A DNA stretch of 64,000 nt from Narthecium ossifragum (Eukaryota > Streptophyta > Magnoliopsida > Dioscoreales > Nartheciaceae). The DNA is taken from contig OY986974.1 in NCBI GenBank assembly GCA_963920575.1, positions 2,046,001 to 2,110,000 of the forward strand. Reading direction: 5' to 3'. The position numbers were made by a program, and so were the translations under genes. The notes beneath the pieces are model-generated. The model saw nothing but the letters and a program-made list of their open reading frames with translations. It was not told where the DNA came from and ran no database searches. Shown here in pieces: positions 54,949 through 64,000 of the stretch (position 1 is the stretch's first letter; every line of letters begins with the position of its first letter).

Positions 54949-57814
54949 TTATGGAGCAGTGCAGGCTCGAGATGTTGATCCAGGCTGCAGAAGGAAATCG
55001 CCAAAAGGACCTGTTAGTACTTTTCAATGCACTCCTATACTAAACTATATTGTTCATCAGCCTAATAAGTAACTATCCCATTTACAATGCAATCATATTT
55101 TTCTCTCTCTCAAAGATACTGTGATCCAGATATTAATTTCTAAGAAGAAAAAACTGGAACGTAGTTCTGGATTAAGACTCATGAAAGCAGGTAAGATATG
55201 GTTCTTGAAGTGATCTCTTCAGTACTGGAAGAGGATACTGGACACTTTTTTTAAACTCGTTATTGAAACTCAATTGGTGTGCAAGCCATTTCTCAATGAA
55301 GCTAAGAAGATGGAGATGCAATTATAGATCTTACCGCGCATGCATGAACGTCATCGCATCCACACAATAGTTTTCCATTGAGAAAATCTGTCGCTTGAAA
55401 GGTTCCTCCTCCATCGCTTCTCTGTAATCAGCACAGCTTCTAACGTAAAGACATAAGCTTGGGAAGTATTTTTCAGGTGCATATTTGTATATAACTATAT
55501 GCAAACAACCATATCAATGGAATCAAATGGTCCTACTGTGACTTGTTTACATAAAACAGAAACAAAAGCATGAAGTCATGCTGCTATGCAAACCTTATAG
55601 TAATTAACAGCTACAAAGTTAGCCCATCGGTTGCCTGCTGCACCATAGCATGTCATAAGCATCTTTATGAGGTCTGCCGAATTCTGCACACATGATAGCA
55701 ATTTCACCGGTATCGTGGGGAAATAGTTCACAAGGACTAGAGGTTTGCTGGTGTCAGTTAGAGGCGCGGATTCTGCACGGTTAAAACATTTCCCAGCTTT
55801 CATCCCACCATTACCATCTGCACAACAATCAATCATTCAACCATATGGTTCTGAAAAGAACTGGACTAACGGAAAAAGCTATGATAGGTTTTGACACTTT
55901 GCTAAAAAAGCATACATGTCAATACTTACGTCTCGCCATTGGTGATACTCTTCAACAATCATAATTTAGATACACGCAGAAAAAATTATGCTTGGACAAT
56001 GAATTCAATAGCAAGATTTATTTGTGCTGTGCAATAGCAAATTGGGGAGTATAATATCAAAATGATAATAGAGAATCTGTTGTTTACATTGGTTTTCGAC
56101 CATGAAATTCCATTGATAGGCAATCCCCTCTATGGCTTGCTTGGACCGGATAGAAGTGAAGACGAGGAGACGTTCATTGTTTGCAACCATGTCACTCACC
56201 AGGGGCCAGTCCTGACCATTTTGTGGCATTTTTGAGACTGGAAACCAGTATTTTGATAAACCTGAGTTCTTAAATAAATTTGTCAATCCATTTGGCGCTT
56301 GAACATAATCTTCTAAAATCAAGGTGATGATCTCTGATGGATTTGCTGACATGAAGGCTTCAATTTCTTTCATAGTGTCTATGGCTGGTTCCTACAATAT
56401 AAAGTAGTTCGACAACAAAAATGATAGTGAGGTACAGAGTGAGGTCTTTCTCCAAACTTACCGAAGTTCTATGCATTTTCAAAATGATAAAATTCAGACA
56501 GAAAAAAATTGACACTTCAAGGAAATAAAGTATATTTCATATACATATGAAAATGAACAAATGTTCATGCAAACATACATACAAATGCAGTAGTATCATG
56601 GCATTTGCCTCCACTGGAATGGCACAACCACACATCATCTTTGAAGTCATAAGTATCCAACATCAATGCTCGGACACCATTCTGCATGTGAACAGATTGA
56701 ACAACAAAGATCGAGAAAATCAGCTTCTCATATTAATATAAAACTAGTCGAACTTTGAGGGACACATATCAGAGATCTTTTACATTTAACTGGTCAGTAA
56801 CAGTGTCCTCTTGGTTAGTGAAGGCGATTCTTGGAATCCCAGTATGGGATGGCTCTCCATCAATTGCATAAGAATTGTGTGTCGTGAGATAAGCATACTT
56901 ATTGTATGGCAACGAGTTATTCTGTGGAAAAAAATAAAGCAGATCATTTCACATTAATAGCAGGCATAGAATGCTAATAATATCATATATATACAAGGAA
57001 AAGATTTACATCCAGCAGATCTAGTTCTCTACAACTTATGAGCATCAGTTTGCTAAAGCTCCCCTTGCTATGGCTAAGCGGAACTGCAATCAGTTTAAGG
57101 TACACTGGTACAGTACTCTTCAGTTTTCAGAAGTTTACATCCTGAAACTATCTTCACACATTACACACATAGATTATCATGATGCAAACTTATGTCTCTG
57201 ATTTGAACTATCAGGAGAAAATGGACTGATGCTAAGATCATACATTACAGTGATCTCGTTCTGGTCATGATTTAGGAATTGTGCGATATGATTTCAAGCT
57301 TACTGATTATATTGGAATAAAGTCTATAGCAGAAACTTCACACACATTGTAAGGAGTAAAGTAAAAGTGGGTACTATTACTAGCAGTATTTCTCCCAGGA
57401 GAAACAGAAGCAGCATTTATAGGATGTATTTACCTTGTAGATCAGAGCAATTATATGTTAAATATCAGATGAATACTAGAAATCAGAAGAGCTACCCTGT
57501 GTGCAACGAAGTTGTTACCACTAGCTCAAATTGGTTTGTGCCCATCGACCGAACACATCTAGAGCCGATGAACTTTTCTGGGCAAGAGAAACAATACAAT
57601 CCGGCACCACAATGGCTGTTGGAAGAGCACCGATCAAGAAGCTAAAGCACAAGAGCTTCAGTCTTAGTCTATACACATGGCACCATGAATTTATAGAACT
57701 TCCATAAAGTCAAAGTAACATAGCTCAAACCTTGCATTGTCCATTGGAACAGGCACTTGCAGCACCAACGAAAGCCAAAAAGACGAGTGGAAGCATTGTC
57801 TTGAGAAGACCCAT
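54949..57814 (-). CDS. PI-PLC X-domain-containing protein, copy 1
   Basis: 364 residues from eight exons: 57814-57731, 57641-57519, 56921-56784, 56681-56583, 56391-56088, 55817-55594, 55421-55335, 54984-54949. MGLLKTMLPLVFLAFVGAAS is a signal peptide. A Cys-rich segment (GLYCFSCPEKFIGSRC) follows. The PLC-X core has both expected histidines, in LTTHNSYA (H84) and LCHSSGG (H136), with RALMLDTYDF between. ILEDYVQAPNGL, AYQWNFMVENQYG and CYGAAGNRWANFVAV are typical of plant secreted X-domain proteins such as the At5g67130 group. The Y domain and C2 domain of true phospholipases C are absent. It is expected to be extracellular; its substrate is not established. The last coding exon adds only PGSTSRACTAP. 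If intron 7 is retained the protein would end VRSIIASPSS instead. Confidence 0.9.
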
Positions 57815-59161
57815 ATCAGCTGACTATGGATATCTACAAGTTTGTACACAAAATGACAAAAGAGGGAGCCAGTCGTTTTAGAGTGAGGATAGAAAGGAAG
57901 AGACAGAGGACTCTTGAGATTTCCCTGCTGAGGGGCCAAAGCACATCAAAATAAAGCATTAATTATATTAATCGCATCCATGGGGCAGGTGTTCACGAAT
58001 TAAAACATACTCTGCTAAAAAAGATGAACTTTCTGCATACCTGAGAAAACCCTCTGTTCCTACGTTTTTCCACGGAGAAAGACAACAATATCCCTAAAGA
58101 CTATAATCCTATACGCTAAAAAAATATCCAAAAGTAGGGCTAACTCCATGAAAAAAATTATATTCGAGGAAAATCTGCATAATTTGTCCTCTCAACCAAA
58201 GACATAGAAAAATAGGAATCTCAGCTATTCTTGCACACATTAATTTCTCTAACGCATTCTGTACTACAATCCAATGGCATATTGAAACAAATTTTCAGAC
58301 AAAGGCTGTAGCTTAAGAACCAAAGCATGTACCTCAAGAAGCATATCCTCTCAAGCTAGATTTTTTGTAAGAAACATGCTGCAAGCTTGCGCTAAGAGTG
58401 TTTTGCGGACAGAGACACATTTAGCTTGCTTTAGGTGATGGAAGTGATGGAGATAGCAAAGCATATGCCAGGATTCCTGAAAAGAAGCTATCAATCATTT
58501 TCTGATCCTTATCCAGAGATAAAAAGAACAAAATGGCTCAATTAAAACGGCTAGAAACAGTGAACCTCCTCTGTTTCAGATGGAAAATGACAAGGGCTTA
58601 AAAGAAATGAATCAGAAAAGAAATGGGTAGCAGCAAAAGTGAGAGTTTCTCGCTAAAAGTGTTTCCTTTTTCCATTCCAATAGATCCCAACATCGGAGAT
58701 ACCCGAGAGTAATCTCTTGGCTTCCATGGAGATGGTGTGGAGTATGGGTTGGGCCTCTGTTATTCTCCACAGTGATCAATGATCCAAAGTGTCAATGGAG
58801 TTCACGACCACCGTCACTTCGCCAGAGCAGTGGCGCGCCGAGTAAACGGATGAGGGAGGGGCCTTGGGGTCAGGGATCTATTGGTCACTTGCAAAACAAA
58901 CCCTAAAAAATCTCGAATTTACACAATTGTCTCCTCTAAAATTTTCGAATTTGCGTAGTTGTCCATCCAATTACTTTTAATAATATCGTTAGAAAATAAA
59001 AGGGTAAATTGCTTTTTAATACCTTCAAAAAAAAAAATTGCTTTTCAGAACCCTACTAACTTACCAACCCATGCATTAAAGTCCAGAAAACTGTTAAAAT
59101 TGCACAATTGTCACCTCAAGAAAATGACTTTTTTTTTTCCTGCTCTGGTATTAACCAACGT
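57815..59161. other. Intergenic, upstream of PLC-X copy 1
   Basis: The first roughly 180 bases and a patch at 58270-58306 match the region upstream of copy 2 (63367-63540 and 63963-64000), so the duplicated unit includes the promoter. No other gene is seen. Poly-A and poly-T runs occur near 59025 and 59130. Confidence 0.6.
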
Positions 59162-59173
59162 GTGTAAATGTGA

Positions 59174-60348
59174 TAGGATTGGAGATTAATGATCTTAAGT
59201 AGCTTCTTCCTTTCCGTACCATTATGATAGGAGGACTGCCATATGCCGAAGATGAGGCCAAAGGTGTGTGGACATGCTTTGGAGCCCCCAATTGATGGCA
59301 AGAGCCAAGAGGGTTCGGTCTTTCGAGCCATTTCGGTTCATACCATGGTGACATGCAAGGCAGCTAAAGTGATGCGAGATGGGATTTTCTTTAAGCCCAT
59401 AAGTCAAAGTAACATTGATGTTTGGAAGATTTGCTACCATTGATGTGGAGATCCTCAACTGATAGAGGAGTTAGATGGGAGAAAACAATTGTGGCTTTTA
59501 TATGGGCTATGGCTAATATGGAAGGCTAATATGGAAGGAATGGAATGCAGTTCTATGGAGTGGTGATAGTGTCCCACCTTCTCTTCTTGTGATCCGGGTG
59601 AATAGACAAGCAAGAGAGTTTTGGAGAGTTAAAGGGAGATGCCGGCTGGTGCAGTTGGGCATACCAATGACGGGCATGGATGCATAGTGCAGGTTGATGC
59701 ATGCTTGGAGAGGGACGAGTGGGGATGCAATTATTGGTATTGTTTGCTTTATCTAAAACTGTGAAGGAAAGGTGGGCTGTCATGACTTTGATGGGAAAGT
59801 AAGGTTAAGGGGAATAAGTTTAGAAAAAAATGAGATTAAGGAATTAGAATAGAAAAAAATAAAGAGAAATATAATTGGTGGAATGGTGATAATTCTGTAA
59901 TCATAATTTTAATGTTTCGATAAAAAATAGAATTAAAGGAGGATAAAATGAGGTTATCCTTCCTTAACCCCATACCAAACCGGACATCAAAGCTCGATAC
60001 TTTGCGCCATCGGTAGAGGAGTCAGAGCTGATGGAAGTGGAAAAGGCATGGTGTAGAGGAATGAAGAAAATCTTGATTGAGTTTGATTCAAAGGCTATAG
60101 TGAACTATCTTGCTGCCAAGGAGAAGGCTATAGTGAACTATGCAAGCAAGGAGGTGTGCCCCTCTGTTCTCGAGGCAAAGTTATGTAAGGTTTGGGTTAT
60201 GTCATGCCAATTTGAGCGTGTTTTGTTACTTTTTTCCCTCGAGATTGTGCAGCGGATGGCCTATTGCCCTCAACCCACGAGTAGCAACGTTTGTAATATA
60301 ATTCTATAACCCAGCCTTTGGCTCAACTAATCAAAAAAAAAAAAAAAA
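59174..60348 (+). mobile_element. 5'-truncated LINE with poly(A) tail and 12-bp TSD
   Basis: The sequence ends in about 16 A residues (60333-60348). It is flanked by perfect direct repeats GTGTAAATGTGA at 59162-59173 and 60349-60360, the pattern of target-primed LINE insertion. Near the 3' end a frame at 60031 reads WCRGMKKILIEFDSKAIVNY, matching the RNase H-like domain that follows reverse transcriptase in plant LINEs. Upstream frames are broken by stops. A partial MITE end (TTAACCCCATACCAAACC) is embedded near 59963-59981. Confidence 0.8.
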
Positions 60349-60555
60349 GTGTAAATGTGACTTGGTAGTGCCAAATTTCAAATTGACTTGGAAATACCAA
60401 ATTTCCTCCTATATTCTCTTTCACAATTAAGAACATGCATTCACCACACGCCAACAATATCATTACATTTTTTAGCTGCTCTGAAACTTATTTGTGATGT
60501 ATTCTTCAGATGTAGCTTCCTCTACATTGCCGGAGTACCTTTCTGATCATAGTTT

Positions 60556-63366
60556 TTATGGAGCAGTGCAGGCTCCAGATGTTGATCCAGGCTGCAGAAG
60601 AAAATGGCCAAAGAGATCTGTTAGACCTTTTCAATGCACTCATCTACTAAACTACATTGTTCATCACCCTACTTAACTAAACTACATTTTCCATTTACAA
60701 CTCGAGGATACCGTGATCCAGATCCTAATTTCTATGAAGAAGAAGCGGAAGTTCGTTGTGGATTAAGACTCATGTAAGCATGCAAGAAATAGTTCTTGAA
60801 GCGATCTTCTTCAGTACTAGAAGAGGACACTGTTTCGAAACTTATAGTCAAAACCTATTCGCTGAGCGATCCACTTCTCAATGAAGTTTGCACAATGGAA
60901 ATGCGATTGTAGATCTTACCGCGCACACATGAACGTCATCGCATCCACACAATAGTTTTCCATTAAGCATATCTGTGGCTTGAAATGTTCCTCCTCCGTC
61001 GCTTCTCTGTAACCAACATTTCGAACTTAAGGTCACAATAGAGGTCACCACATTTCGAGCACATCCATGGAATTCAATGGTTATACAGTGAGTTAGAACA
61101 AAAACAAAAGCATCTTGCTGTGTTTACCTTATAGTAATCAACAGCCACATAGTTAGCCCATCGGTTGCTTGCTGCACCATAGCATGTCTTAAGCATGTTT
61201 ATAAGGTCTGCCGAATTGTGTCCACATGACAGCATTTTCACTGGTACTGTCGGAAAATAATTCACAAGGACTAGAGGTTTGCTTGTATCGGTTAGAGGTG
61301 CAGATTCTGCACGGTTAAAGCATTTCCCAGCTTCCATCCCATCATCACCATCTGCACAGTAATCAATCATTCAAACAATATGGCTCTGAAAAGAACTTAA
61401 ATGATGAAAAAAGTTGTCATCATTGATGGTCAGTGACTAATACCAACAGAAGTTTTGATACTGCTAAACAAGCATACATATCAGTGCTTATGCCTTACCA
61501 CTGGTGATACTCTTCAACAATCATAATATACATAGGGAAAAATTTAGCATGCAAAAAACATGACTATGCTTGGACTATGAATGCCACGGCCAGATTTATG
61601 TGCTTAGTGCAGTAATAGATTGGTATTATCATATCAAAGTGATAGCAGAATCAGTTTCTTACATTGGTTTTCAACCATGAAGTTCCATTGGTAGGCAATC
61701 CCTTCTGTGTCTTGTTTCGACCCGATAGAAGTGAAGACAATGAGACGTTGTTTGCTTGCAACCATGTCACTCACGCGGGGCCAGTCCTGACCATTTTGTG
61801 GCATTTTTGAGACTGGAAACAAGTATTTTGACAAACCTGAGTTCTTAAATAAGTTTGTCAATCCATTTGGAGCGTGAACATAATCTTCTAAAATCAAGGT
61901 AATGATCTCTGATGGATTTGCCGACAAGAAGGCTTCAATTTCTTTCATAGTTTCAATGGCTGGTTCCTACAATATAAAGTAGTTCAACGACATCATTGAC
62001 AGTGAGGTACAGAGTGAGATCTTTCTACAAATTCACCAAAGCTCTATGAATTCTATTTAAATGATGAAATTCAGCCACAGAAAAAGTTGGCATTTCTTCA
62101 AACTCATATGAAAATGATTGAAGTATTCAGCTAATTATACTTACAAATGAAGTAATATCATAGCATTTGCCTCCATCGGAATGGCACAACCACACATCAT
62201 CTTTGAAGTCATAAGTATCCAACATCAATGCTCGGACACCATTCTGTATGTCAACAGATTGAACAACGAAGAGATCGACAATATAAGCTTCTAATAATGG
62301 TATAAAAAACTAATCGAACTTCAAAGGGATAAAGATCAGAGAGAATTTACATTTAACTGATCAGTAACAGTGTCCTCTTGGTTAGTGAAGGTGATTCTTG
62401 GAATCCCTGTATGAGATGGCTCACCCTCAATTGCATAGGAATTGTGTGTGGTGAGATAAGCATACTTATTGTATGGCAAAGAGTTATTCTGTTGAAAAAT
62501 AAATAAAAAGCAGATAAGTACAGGCTAATAGTGGGCATAGAATGCCAATAATATCAACATACAAGGAAAGGATTAACATCAAGCAGATCTCTTTCGATAA
62601 ATGAAAGACTATGTCGACAACTTATCAGCATCAGTTTGCTAAAGCTACCCCTACGATGGCTAAGCAGAGGACTGTAATCAGTTTAAGGTACAGTATTCTT
62701 CAGTTTTCAGAAGTTTACATGCTAAAAATAAGTATCTTGCCACGTTACAAGTGTTCTCGTTCTGTTCATGATTATGGGAACTGTCAGATATGATTCAAAG
62801 CTTACTGATTGCATTGAAACAAGCAAGAAACATCAAGTGTATGCAAAAATGCTGTCCACAATACAGTCGGCTATTCCACACTAGTTTCTTTGAACAACGT
62901 ACTCTTAGATGAAACAGAACAAATAGGCATCCATGCTTCTTACAGGATATATACCCTATGAATTTGCACAATTACATGTTTGGTATCACAACAATACCAA
63001 CTCAGTGCAACACAAGAAGTACAGATAGGAAAGAGAACAGCAATACTATGTGAGATGAAGTAGTTACCACTAGCTCAAATTGGTTAGAGATCATCGACCG
63101 CACACATTTAGAGCCGAGGTACTTTTCTGGGCAAGAGAAACAATACAACCCGGCACCACAATCGCTGTCGGAAAAGCACCCATCAAGAAGCTAAAGCACA
63201 AGAGCTCCACTCTTAGTTCGATCCACATGGCACCATGAATTCATAGAACTTCCACAAAAAATTAAACTAAAACAGCTCAAACCTGGCATTGTCCATTGGA
63301 ACAGGCAGTTGCAGCACCAAGAAAAGCCAAAAAGATGAGTGGAAGCATTGTCTTGAGAAGACCCAT
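60556..63366 (-). CDS. PI-PLC X-domain-containing protein, copy 2
   Basis: 364 residues from eight exons with exactly the same lengths as copy 1: 63366-63283, 63190-63068, 62488-62351, 62243-62145, 61966-61663, 61351-61128, 61006-60920, 60591-60556. The signal peptide is MGLLKTMLPLIFLAFLGAAT. Both catalytic histidines are kept (LTTHNSYA, LCHSDGG), and AYQWNFMVENQYG is intact. Changes from copy 1 cluster in the Cys-rich segment (LLDGCFSDSDCGAG against LLDRCSSNSHCGAG) and in exon 5 (VASKQRLIVFTSIGSKQDTE). The end is PGSTSGACTAP. No frame damage is seen, so both copies appear functional. It should be secreted like copy 1. Confidence 0.9.
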
Positions 63367-64000
63367 ATCAGCTGACTATGGATATCTACAAGTTTGTACA
63401 TGAAAGAGGGGCAGCCAGTCGTTTTATAGGGAGGAGAGAAAGGAAGAGACTGAGGACTCTTGAGATACCCTAGCTGAGAAGCCAAAGCACTTCAAACTAA
63501 GATTTCAGTTATGTTCATGGCATCCGCGGGGCAGGGGTTGGAGAAAGTCAAAGAATCTCAAGGAAAAGAAAAGGAAAGATAGAGCTAGTTACTCCTCTTG
63601 ACTCAATCCCCTAGAGTGCCAAAAGATGATCACTCTGCATAATAGAGATCCCCCTCATCTCCTTTGCATTTCCATGGAGAAAGACAGCAAGATCCCTGAA
63701 GACTATAATCCTATATGGAAGAAAGAAAGAACCCATTTTATCAAAGGAAAGGAAAATGTCCATAAAGGGACTATTTGGGGCAATTATGCATAGTTTCTCA
63801 TCAATACAATCCCATATGGAAAAAACCCATCTGTCAAAAAGTAAGACAAGCTCCATGAAACAACTATTTTGAGGAAATCATGCATGACAACCAGGAACAT
63901 AAAGGTAGAATCTCGCCTATTCATTATACATATATTGCTTTCTGTGAAGCATTTTGTCATGCAATCCAATGGCATATCGAAACATACTTTTCAGACAAAA
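63367..64000. other. Upstream region of PLC-X copy 2
   Basis: Homologous in patches to 57815-58310, including CTTGAGAT near 63459 and CCAATGGCATATCGAAACA near 63966. The duplicated unit may run past the window end. No further gene is seen. Confidence 0.6.

Noticed and set aside
57400..57645. 92-codon plus-strand frame opposite PLC-X exon 2
   Set aside because: It is antisense to a conserved coding exon and not kept as a frame opposite copy 2.
60031..60309. Independent host gene with an RNase H-like domain
   Set aside because: It lies at the 3' end of a poly(A)-tailed element bounded by target duplications, so it is part of a LINE remnant.

Overview
The window is nuclear DNA of a flowering plant. 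It shows multi-exon genes with GT-AG introns, AT-rich intergenic DNA and many class I and class II transposons. The DROOPING LEAF-type CRABS CLAW protein (N-terminus [19 protein letters not shown]) and the FUL-type SQUA protein point to a monocot. The modest GC content of most coding exons argues against a grass. The species cannot be named from sequence alone. All gene models below were spliced by eye; for every multi-exon gene the exon phases close to an open frame.

Layout. 1-3.9 kb: retroelement and Helitron debris. 4.08-4.35 kb (+): a small one-TM protein. 5.0-14.7 kb (-): an AP1/FUL (SQUA) MADS-box gene, 8 exons, 250 aa, whose 7.2-kb first intron holds a MITE, a (TA)n run, two head-to-tail Helitrons, a hAT element and three related Copia LTRs. 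19.2-24.9 kb (-): a SEPALLATA-type MADS-box gene, 8 exons, 236 aa, in tandem with it. 25.4-26.2 kb: a solo LTR. 28.2-29.3 kb (-): a DnaJ-type cysteine-rich protein. 29.9-30.9 kb: a Pack-MULE-like element with a perfect 9-bp target duplication. 32.7-33.5 kb (+): a BIG GRAIN 1-like protein. 33.9-34.5 kb: a short CACTA element. 35.8-37.4 kb (+): splicing factor SF3B5. 38.1-41.0 kb (-): a DL/CRC YABBY gene, 7 exons, 190 aa. 45.0-47.9 kb (-): a UDP-arabinopyranose mutase (RGP). 49.65-50.10 kb: a Tourist-like MITE. 50.8-53.7 kb (-): a CYP85A brassinosteroid C-6 oxidase, 9 exons. 54.9-57.8 and 60.6-63.4 kb (-): tandemly duplicated PI-PLC X-domain genes with identical exon lengths, separated by a LINE fragment with its own target duplication.

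Together the window links three flower and carpel regulators (SQUA, SEP, DL/CRC) within 36 kb. SQUA and SEP proteins act as partners in MADS tetramers, and DL/CRC specifies carpel and midrib. The SQUA-SEP tandem matches OsMADS14-OsMADS34 of rice. The SQUA to CRC linkage matches AP1 (AT1G69120) and CRC (AT1G69180) of Arabidopsis, so this looks like an ancient floral gene block. I found no clearly new enzymatic or defence system. The most unusual material is the block itself and the well-preserved transposon structures.
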